Shown here: piece by piece, positions 58,062 through 64,000 of the stretch
Position numbering within the stretch: the first letter of the stretch is position 1
Layout of the letters: each line of letters opens with the position of its first letter
From: Nostoc sp. UHCC 0870
Lineage (GTDB): Bacteria; Cyanobacteriota; Cyanobacteriia; Cyanobacteriales; Nostocaceae
Reading direction: 5' to 3'
Length of the DNA stretch: 64,000 bases
Assembly (NCBI RefSeq): GCF_022063185.1
Contig: NZ_CP091913.1
Span: forward strand, 2,977,501-3,041,500
Program-made: the position numbers and the translations under genes
Notes under the pieces: generated by a model
The model's input: the letters and a program-made list of their open reading frames with translations, nothing else
Told to the model about the DNA's origin: nothing
Databases searched by the model: none

Positions 58062-59849
58062 TTACTCTTTGGGTTTGTATATCGAAGCAACGTGTAGTTC
58101 TTTTAACTGCTTGACATCTACGCCAGAAGGTGCATCTGTTAGCAAACAACGAGCTTGTTGTGTCTTCGGAAAAGCAATAACATCCCGAATAGATTCTTCC
58201 CCAGCAAGTAACATCACCAACCGATCTAAACCATAGGCGATGCCACCATGCGGCGGTGTACCATATTCAAAGGCTTCCAAGAGAAACCCAAATTTATTTT
58301 GTGCTTCTTCGGGAGACAAACCAATGGCTTCAAACACCTGTTCTTGAATGTCTCGTTGATAAATCCGCCGACTACCACCGCCAACTTCAAAGCCGTTGAA
58401 TACTAAATCATAAGCTTGGGCGCGGGCGGTTTTTAAGTCATGCAAATCTTCGGGATGGGGGGCTGTAAATGGGTGGTGTAATGCTTCGAGGCGTTTTTCG
58501 TTTGCATTCCACTCAAACATCGGGAAATCTACAATCCACAGGAAGTTAATTTTTTCGGGATCGATTAAGTTAAATTCCTTGGCGACAACTTGACGTAATC
58601 TATCTAAGGTTTTATTGACAGTAGGTGCATCACCTGCACCAAACAATAATAAATGTCCTGGTTTTGCACCTGTACGCTGTAAGATTTCCTGTTTTTGCTC
58701 TTCTGAGAGGTTGTCTTTGATTGCGCCAATGGTGTCAATTTCGCCGTTGTCTCTCACCCGGATGTAAGCTAAACCTTTAGCACCGGCTTCGCTGGCTTCT
58801 TTGAATAAATCTCCACCTGGTTTGATGCGGACATTAGAAATTTGGTCGTTACCGTTGGGGATGGGGAGAATTTTGACGATACCACCATTGGCTACAGCAT
58901 CCCGAAAGACTTTAAAACCGGAGTCTTTCATCACATCGGAAACGTTGACTAATTCCAAACCGTAGCGGGTATCTGGTTTATCACTACCGTAACGTTCCAT
59001 TGCGTCAGCGTAGGTGAGACGGGGGAAGGGTGTATGTAATTCAATCCCTTTAACGATTTTGAAGATATAACTAACTAACTTTTCGTTAAGTTCGATAATT
59101 TCTTCTTGGGACATGAAACTCATTTCCATGTCCAACTGGGTAAATTCTGGTTGTCTGTCGGCGCGTAAGTCTTCATCGCGGAAGCAACGGGCAATTTGAT
59201 AGTATCTATCCATTCCCGATACCATCAATATTTGTTTAAATAATTGTGGTGATTGGGGTAAGGCGAACCATTCACCTTCATTAACGCGACTAGGTAGAAT
59301 ATAGTCTCTTGCGCCTTCTGGGGTAGAACGGGTGAGGATGGGGGTTTCAACTTCAATAAAACCCTCTATATCTTCCAAGTAGCGGCGCATGGCTTTAACG
59401 ACTTGATGACGTAGCTGCATATTCCGCGCCATGCGATCGCGTCTTAAATCCAAGTAACGATATTTTAACCGCAAATCTTCCCGCACGTTTTCGGTGTCGG
59501 CACTGGAAACTTGGAACGGTAACTGTTTTCGTACACCGTTTAGCAGTGCGATTTTATCAGCGTAAATTTCCACTTCGCCTGTAGGGATGCGGGTATTCAG
59601 GGATTCTTCGGGACGTTGTGTGACTCTTCCTGTAATTTCCACAACGTATTCGTTACGTAGAGAGTTAGCCTGTTCGTAGGAATCTGGGGTGCGTTGCGGA
59701 TCGCTGACAATCTGGACAGTGCCAGAGCGATCGCGTAAATCTAAGAATATCACGCCCCCATGATCGCGGCGACGGTCTACCCATCCATACAAGGTAACAG
59801 TTGCTCCAATATGCTCTTTTCGGAGTTCGCCGCAATAGTGAGTTCGCAT
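58062..59849 (-). CDS. aspS: Aspartyl-tRNA synthetase
   Basis: A 595-residue bacterial-type class II synthetase. The N-terminal OB-fold anticodon domain has [20 protein letters not shown]. Motif 2 is [20 protein letters not shown], the bacterial GAD insertion lies between, and motif 3 is [21 protein letters not shown] start at the MRTHYCGEL methionine because homologues begin there; 19 further in-frame codons lie upstream. It is not possible to say whether it is discriminating or also charges Asn-tRNA. Confidence 0.96.
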   Translation of the reverse strand: MRTHYCGELRKEHIGATVTLYGWVDRRRDHGGVIFLDLRDRSGTVQIVSDPQRTPDSYEQANSLRNEYVVEITGRVTQRPEESLNTRIPTGEVEIYADKIALLNGVRKQLPFQVSSADTENVREDLRLKYRYLDLRRDRMARNMQLRHQVVKAMRRYLEDIEGFIEVETPILTRSTPEGARDYILPSRVNEGEWFALPQSPQLFKQILMVSGMDRYYQIARCFRDEDLRADRQPEFTQLDMEMSFMSQEEIIELNEKLVSYIFKIVKGIELHTPFPRLTYADAMERYGSDKPDTRYGLELVNVSDVMKDSGFKVFRDAVANGGIVKILPIPNGNDQISNVRIKPGGDLFKEASEAGAKGLAYIRVRDNGEIDTIGAIKDNLSEEQKQEILQRTGAKPGHLLLFGAGDAPTVNKTLDRLRQVVAKEFNLIDPEKINFLWIVDFPMFEWNANEKRLEALHHPFTAPHPEDLHDLKTARAQAYDLVFNGFEVGGGSRRIYQRDIQEQVFEAIGLSPEEAQNKFGFLLEAFEYGTPPHGGIAYGLDRLVMLLAGEESIRDVIAFPKTQQARCLLTDAPSGVDVKQLKELHVASIYKPKE

Positions 59850-59996
59850 AGTTATTAATCTGTTCTTCCGGGCTAGATTGGCTGGTGAATGACAAAGCTT
59901 TCCCATTATCTAGCATCAATCGTATCTAATTGAAGAACAGTTAGCATAATCTCATATAACTAGATTCTAAAACTTAAAGACACTGTAAGGATATTT

Positions 59997-60089
59997 CTAC
60001 AATAGTTCTCTCAATTCCTCACGGGTTAATTAGCAGTCACGTAGTATCTGAGCTAACAAACCAGAACCCATTGTTTCACCAGGATGCAC
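59997..60089 (-). pseudogene. C-terminal remnant of a HicA toxin gene
   Basis: Read in the frame shifted against hicB, the DNA encodes HPGETMGSGLLAQILRDC, a stop (TAA at 60030-60032), then LTREELRELL and a final stop. HPGET...GLL..IL is the C-terminal pattern of HicA mRNA interferases. The N-terminal part is gone and the hicB end runs straight into it. Confidence 0.65.
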
Positions 60090-60276
60090 CAATAAACTCT
60101 AGTGCTTGAGTGTGTTCTTGTTCAACTTCTAAGCAAAGTTCAATAGCTTCTTTAATACGCTCCATCAGTTCGTCTAAAGATTTAGCTTGGGTGTGACATC
60201 CAGCTAGAGTAGGTACGGAAGCAACAAAGTAACCATCAGAGTCCCGTTCTATGACCACGTTAAATTCTCTTGTCAT
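60076..60276 (-). CDS. HicB-type antitoxin with truncated C-terminus
   Basis: A 66-residue HicB-like protein. MTREFNVVIERDSDGYFVAS and VPTLAGCHTQAKSLDELMER followed by IKEAIELCLEV are the family core (partial RNase H-like fold). Family members of this type usually end a few residues after EFIG with a short basic strand; here the frame reads EFIGASW and stops, because a deletion has joined the gene to the HicA remnant. As the toxin is dead, the antitoxin is probably an orphan. Confidence 0.8.
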   Translation of the reverse strand: MTREFNVVIERDSDGYFVASVPTLAGCHTQAKSLDELMERIKEAIELCLEVEQEHTQALEFIGASW

Positions 60277-60329
60277 ATTGAAATCTTTGCTTAATCGGGT
60301 AATGTAATTTTAGCTAGCTTTTCACGTAG

Positions 60330-60388
60330 GGTGCGTGACGCTGCGAAAATATTGCAACGTAGTCATGAGACTGATAGCGTCACGCACC
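60330..60388. repeat. Inverted-repeat element
   Basis: GGTGCGTGACGCT (60330-60342) and AGCGTCACGCACC (60376-60388) are perfect inverted repeats around a 33-base spacer. It stands alone in the 360-base gap before the pentapeptide gene; the rest of that gap (to 60678) contains a CGTAACG palindrome near 60507 and no gene. Confidence 0.75.
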
Positions 60389-60678
60389 AACTATCGACTG
60401 TGAAACTTGCGTAAGTCCTGATAAGTTAATCTAGCGGCAAAGATATTACGACAGTTTAAATGTTGTGAACGACAGCTTATTGATTCATAAATGCGCTTAA
60501 AGTGTCGTAACGACAACTTTAATATTTCTCATGACTGATAGAACTTTCACTAACAACGGTGCGATGTTGTGCGCTGATGTTTAGTTTTACATCGAAAATA
60601 TCCCCATTTTGACAAAATCAGGAAAGTTGTACAGTAAACTTGTATAAAATCTCCGTATTAACCCTTATTGACGCAGTT

Positions 60679-62571
60679 ATGCCGCCAGACTATTCGGGTC
60701 AAAATTTGCGAGGTCGTTCATTTGAAGGTCAAGATTTGACTGGGACTAATTTTAGTAAAGCAGATATTCGAGGGGCTAATTTTAGCAAGGCGATTCTCAA
60801 AGAAGCTAATTTCACAGGTGCTAAAGCTGGACTACAAAAACGTTGGACTGTTGGGTTGCTTATAGCCTCATGGCTGCTGTCAGCAATATCAGGTATTTTC
60901 TCGATTTTTCTGGGCATATTAGCAGAATATATTTCTGATACCAGCCAAACTGAAAACTTTATTACAGGAATACTCAGCTTAATTATTCTTATAGTTTTTT
61001 GTATTGTAACTGTTCGTAAAGGTTTAACAGCAGGTTTTGGAGCCGTAGCCGTAGCCGGAGCCTTCGCCGGAGCCGGAGCCTTCGCCGGAGCCTTCGCCGG
61101 AGCCGGAGCCGGAGCCGGAGCCGTAGCCGTAGCCGTAGCCTTCACATTATTTAGTGCTTATATTGGCTGGCGTAGTTTAGCTGGAAATGAAAAAGATGCT
61201 TGGGTTCGCTCATTTGCCATTACTTTTGCCGCAACAGGCGGTACAAGTTTCTTTGGTGCTAATTTAACTTATGCTGACTTTACTGGTGCAATTCTCAAAA
61301 ATACAGATTTCAGAACAGCTAATCTAACACGCACTCGTTTTTATGAAGCGAAAAAACTAGACCTTGCTAGAGTAGACGATTCAATATTAGCTAAACGAGA
61401 TATTCTCAATTTGCTAGTTAGTTGTAATGGTAGAAATAAAAAATATCCTGGCGCAAATCTCAAAGGCGCAAACCTCACAGGCGCAGATTTAAAAGAAGCT
61501 AATCTTAAAGACACTGATATTACTGAAGCCACATTTGCAGGTGCTTGTTTAGAGTGGGCAAATCTAACTCTAGCTCAAGCTGTAGGTACTGATTTCACTC
61601 GCTCTCAAATGACTGGTGCTTGTGTAGAAGCTTGGAATATTGAAAGCACAACTAAATTAGATCATGTCGATTGTCGCTTTATCTATCTTCTAGAAAATCC
61701 CCATACTGGAACTGATGATAGAGAACGCCGTCCCAGTAGTGGCGACTTTCAAACAGGAGAATTTACCAAACTATTTGAAGAAGTATTAAACACTGTCGAT
61801 TTAATTTTCCGTAACGGTATCGACTGGAAGGCTTTTGTTGCTTCCTTCAAAAAAGTGCAAGCAGAAAATGAAGACACAGATTTAGCTATCCAGAGTATTG
61901 CTAATAAAGGGGATGGCGTAGTTGTAGTTAAAGTTAACGTCCCTGATGGAACTGATAAAGAAAAGATTCATAGTGATTTTATGCAAAATTATCAGTTAGC
62001 CTTGCAAGCTGTGGAGGAAAAATATAAAGCACAACTGCAAGCTAAAGATAATGAAATAGTCATCTATCGCCAAAAAAGTGCAGAGATGAAAGAGATTATT
62101 GGTTTATTAGCAAATAAGCCAATTAATGTTCAAGTTGATAATAAAGTAGAAGCTAAAAACATGACTAACAGTAATGATTACAGCCGTAAATTTGAAAATA
62201 GCGGTACTTTAAATAACAGTGGTCAAATTAATTTAGGTGAAATTAGCGGTACGGTGACAAATACTATTAATGCGTTACCATCTGCGTCTGAAACTGAAAA
62301 GCCGGGAATTAAGGAATTATTGACGCAATTAAAAGCGGCGATTGAAGCGGAAAAAGATTTATCTGAGGAAGATAAGGCGGAAGCTTTAGAACAAGTGCAA
62401 GCGTTAGCGGAAGCGGGTAAAAATCCCCAAGCTGAACTGCATCAGAAGGGGGCGAAAACTGCGATGAAGATTTTGAAAGGGACAATTACTGGTTTACCTG
62501 CGACGGCTACATTAGTTGAGGCTGTTAGTAAATTGTTGCCGTTGATTTCTAAGTTTTTGGGCTTGGGTTGA
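60679..62571 (+). CDS. Pentapeptide-repeat membrane protein with a glycine-zipper-like segment
   Basis: A protein of 630 residues (643 if the upstream TTG is used). Order, numbered from the TTG: pentapeptide repeats 20-60 (LRGRSFEGQDLTGTNFSKAD), two hydrophobic helices 70-126, a run of Ala-Gly-Phe-Val 131-168 encoded by near-perfect GCCGGA/GCCTTC/GCCGTA repeats, more pentapeptides 205-330, a linker, a coiled coil around 450-490, a strand-rich GTLNNSGQINLGEISGTVTN, then a helical hairpin (KAAIEAEKDLSEEDKAEALE) and a hydrophobic C-terminal tail. The same tail occurs in other cyanobacterial pentapeptide proteins to my memory. No function is known. Confidence 0.8.
   Translation: MPPDYSGQNLRGRSFEGQDLTGTNFSKADIRGANFSKAILKEANFTGAKAGLQKRWTVGLLIASWLLSAISGIFSIFLGILAEYISDTSQTENFITGILSLIILIVFCIVTVRKGLTAGFGAVAVAGAFAGAGAFAGAFAGAGAGAGAVAVAVAFTLFSAYIGWRSLAGNEKDAWVRSFAITFAATGGTSFFGANLTYADFTGAILKNTDFRTANLTRTRFYEAKKLDLARVDDSILAKRDILNLLVSCNGRNKKYPGANLKGANLTGADLKEANLKDTDITEATFAGACLEWANLTLAQAVGTDFTRSQMTGACVEAWNIESTTKLDHVDCRFIYLLENPHTGTDDRERRPSSGDFQTGEFTKLFEEVLNTVDLIFRNGIDWKAFVASFKKVQAENEDTDLAIQSIANKGDGVVVVKVNVPDGTDKEKIHSDFMQNYQLALQAVEEKYKAQLQAKDNEIVIYRQKSAEMKEIIGLLANKPINVQVDNKVEAKNMTNSNDYSRKFENSGTLNNSGQINLGEISGTVTNTINALPSASETEKPGIKELLTQLKAAIEAEKDLSEEDKAEALEQVQALAEAGKNPQAELHQKGAKTAMKILKGTITGLPATATLVEAVSKLLPLISKFLGLG
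61036..61143 (+). repeat. In-frame GCC-NNN hexamer repeat inside the pentapeptide gene
   Basis: Units GCCGGA, GCCTTC and GCCGTA alternate for about 100 bases, encoding AG, AF and AV pairs. The codon choice (all GCC) is strikingly uniform against the AT-rich surroundings, so the repeat probably grew by recent slippage. Confidence 0.9.
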
Positions 62572-62629
62572 GTGTAACTCAATAGATAATTTGGTGATTT
62601 TAGATGAATTAGAAGAACCTCTCCCCAAA

Positions 62630-62652
62630 CCCCTCTCCGACGCGGAGAGGGG
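62630..62652. terminator. GC-rich hairpin, possible terminator
   Basis: CCCCTCTCCG and CGGAGAGGGG pair over ten bases around ACG, about 60 bases past the pentapeptide gene stop. The T run after it is short (CTTT). It is also part of a common cyanobacterial repeat word (ACCCCTCTCCG), so the role is uncertain. Confidence 0.4.
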
Positions 62653-62677
62653 CTTTAACCCACATTTCTCACACACA

Positions 62678-62740
62678 GTAGGGGCGGGTTTACAGATATG
62701 CTCGAATCATTCACGAATATTCCGCTCAACCCGCCCCTAC
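62678..62740. repeat. 63-base inverted-repeat element
   Basis: GTAGGGGCGGGTT (62678-62690) and AACCCGCCCCTAC (62728-62740) are perfect inverted repeats around a 37-base AT-richer spacer. It lies between the convergent pentapeptide gene and the next gene. Confidence 0.8.
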
Positions 62741-62758
62741 GGATTCTGTGTCTTAGAT

Positions 62759-63175
62759 TTAACCTTGGTGGCGTGGTGCGTTGAAGGCTTCCCAGCCGGC
62801 TTTTAGTGCGTGTTGTAGACGGGTATTAAAGTCTACAACCTCTTTCATCATTAAGTGCCAGTTTCTTTCTGCTTCTTCTTGAAATACTACCCAGAAATAT
62901 TCTAGGCGATCGCTCTCAATGATTTTTTCTTTTTCAATGGTTTCCCTTGCTTTGCGAACCGCTTTTAAGTAAGTCTCACGGGTGAGAGTTCCGGCTGATT
63001 CGGCTTCCGCTTGGGCGCGTCTCCTGAGTGCTTCAATTAGTGCTTTGGTTTCGCGCTTCAATTCATCAGATTCGCCAGCCATTTCGGTTTCTACAAGTTC
63101 GTCAGTTTGTGAGCTAATTTCTACTACTATTGTAGATTCAACGATTTCGACAGATTCGATGTTGTCATTATTCAT
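62759..63175 (-). CDS. Hypothetical protein, 138 residues
   Basis: An acidic, mostly helical soluble protein. Residues 45-110 look like a coiled coil (LKRETKALIEALRRRAQAEA, TYLKAVRKARETIEKEKIIE), followed by LEYFWVVFQEEAERNWHLMM and a C-terminal helix (RLQHALKAGWEAFNAP). I use the ATG before NNDNIES because AAGGATG precedes it; ten more codons are open upstream. Not recognised, but codon use and composition look genuine. Confidence 0.7.
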   Translation of the reverse strand: MNNDNIESVEIVESTIVVEISSQTDELVETEMAGESDELKRETKALIEALRRRAQAEAESAGTLTRETYLKAVRKARETIEKEKIIESDRLEYFWVVFQEEAERNWHLMMKEVVDFNTRLQHALKAGWEAFNAPRHQG

Positions 63176-63242
63176 GGTTGAAACATCCTTTGAGTCAAAA
63201 GTCAACAGTCATTATTCATTCACACTTACACCCCATTCCCTA

Positions 63243-64000
63243 CTACCTACTCCCGGCAATTTGTTGTTCTAATTTCAGCAATTGTTCAACTCGTGCTTCA
63301 GTAGCTGGGTGACTGGAGAACAAGTTACCAAGAAACTGTCCAGAGATGGGATTGATAATTAATAGTGGTTCAAAAGCGGGGTTAGCATCTAAAGGTAGTT
63401 GTCGTGCAGTGGCTTCTAATCTTTGTAATGCACGAGCTAAGGCGCGGGGATTACCTGTTAATCTAGCAGAACCTGCATCAGCAGAAAACTCTCTTGTGCG
63501 GGATATTGCTAACTGAATAATTGTGGCAGCTATGGGGGCTAGAACAACAGTTAATAATACTCCTAAAGGATTACCCCTTTCGTTATCTCGTCCACCTCCA
63601 CCACCAAACCATAAGCTATAACTCAGCATCTGCGCTAAGAAAGAAATTGCACCGGCAACGGTAGCAGCAACGGCTTGGGTTAAGGTGTCACGGTTAATAA
63701 TGTGAGTCAATTCATGAGCAATTACACCTTCTAGCTCATCCTCTGGCAAGATATTTAAAATACCTTCAGTCACAGCTACAGCCGCGTGTTCTGGATCTCT
63801 TCCTGTGGCGAAGGCATTAGCAGTTTGGCTGGGGATTATATAAACTCCTGGTGTGGGAATATTAGCACGTTGTGACAATCGCTCTACCATGCGATATAGT
63901 CCTGGTGCTTGGCTTTCACTTACAGGCTGGGCGCGGTAAACAGCTAGGGCAATTTTGTCTGATTGATACCAAGAAAATAAATTAGTGACTGCTGCTAATC
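63243..64000 (-). CDS. M48 family metalloprotease HtpX-like, partial at the window edge
   Basis: The frame continues beyond the right edge, so the N-terminal membrane segments are missing. The visible 252 residues begin in AAVTNLFSWYQSDKIALAVY and include GVYIIPSQTANAFATGRDPE, the zinc motif LEGVIAHELTHIINRDTLTQ (HExxH), a hydrophobic pair (AVAATVAGAISFLAQMLSYS, VLLTVVLAPIAATIIQLAIS) and the third ligand region SRTREFSADAGSARLTGNPR. HtpX is a membrane protease that degrades misfolded membrane proteins. Confidence 0.92.
   Translation of the reverse strand, partial: LAAVTNLFSWYQSDKIALAVYRAQPVSESQAPGLYRMVERLSQRANIPTPGVYIIPSQTANAFATGRDPEHAAVAVTEGILNILPEDELEGVIAHELTHIINRDTLTQAVAATVAGAISFLAQMLSYSLWFGGGGGRDNERGNPLGVLLTVVLAPIAATIIQLAISRTREFSADAGSARLTGNPRALARALQRLEATARQLPLDANPAFEPLLIINPISGQFLGNLFSSHPATEARVEQLLKLEQQIAGSR

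Overview
The window comes from a filamentous, phycoerythrin-making cyanobacterium, most likely of the Nostocales (Nostoc/Tolypothrix type). The evidence is a cpeBA-cpeYZ operon, psbA, CP12, gun4, a very large Ser/Thr kinase-histidine kinase hybrid, very frequent GCGATCGC (HIP1) octamers, heptameric tandem repeats between genes, and many small dispersed repeats. I cannot assign a species.

Layout. 1-4.6 kb: hflX (cut by the window edge), a PAS histidine kinase flanked by two copies of the 3' end of a methyltransferase gene, that methyltransferase, and a tiny zinc-finger ORF. 4.7-8.1 kb: the phycoerythrin operon, read leftward (cpeB, cpeA, cpeY, cpeZ). 8.2-9.1 kb: remnants of a DUF6888/DUF6887 pair and ureG. 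9.2-17 kb: a defence-type island, a pPIWI-RE three-gene cassette (zinc-ribbon/PD-(D/E)xK nuclease, DinG-like helicase, pPIWI-RE Argonaute relative). Its PIWI gene is broken by one frameshift and one stop. 17-18.4 kb: a DUF697-type GTPase. 18.5-19.5 kb: an IS982-family insertion sequence whose transposase is itself interrupted by a 30-bp repeat.

19.6-33 kb is mostly chromosomal housekeeping and transport: CP12, TlyA methyltransferase, a DUF21/CBS protein, a MarR-MFS pair with shared operator-like words, FMN reductase, FtsH, a beta-helix/SLH protein, a HigBA-like toxin-antitoxin pair and an AI-2E family permease. A 214-bp MITE sits right of ftsH, and an intact copy of its target site is present 3 kb away. 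33-34.6 kb is a 5'-truncated group II intron.

34.8-48.4 kb holds an SLH porin-like fragment, dxs, a cation/proton antiporter, mtnA, a glycosyltransferase-like gene, a sugar-type ABC ATPase, an IscB element with its omega-RNA region inserted into the 3' end of gun4, and icd. 48.5-64 kb holds the giant kinase, psbA (Gln130 form of D1) with promoter and terminator, a HIT protein, yifB/comM, aspS, a deleted hicBA locus, a pentapeptide/glycine-zipper membrane protein of unknown role, a small hypothetical gene and htpX (cut by the window edge).

The most interesting items are the decaying pPIWI-RE island, the IscB element that appears to take its guide from gun4, the MITE with a paralogous empty site, and the small-repeat insertion that ends the IS982 transposase early. 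All family assignments are from reading motifs; no database search was run.
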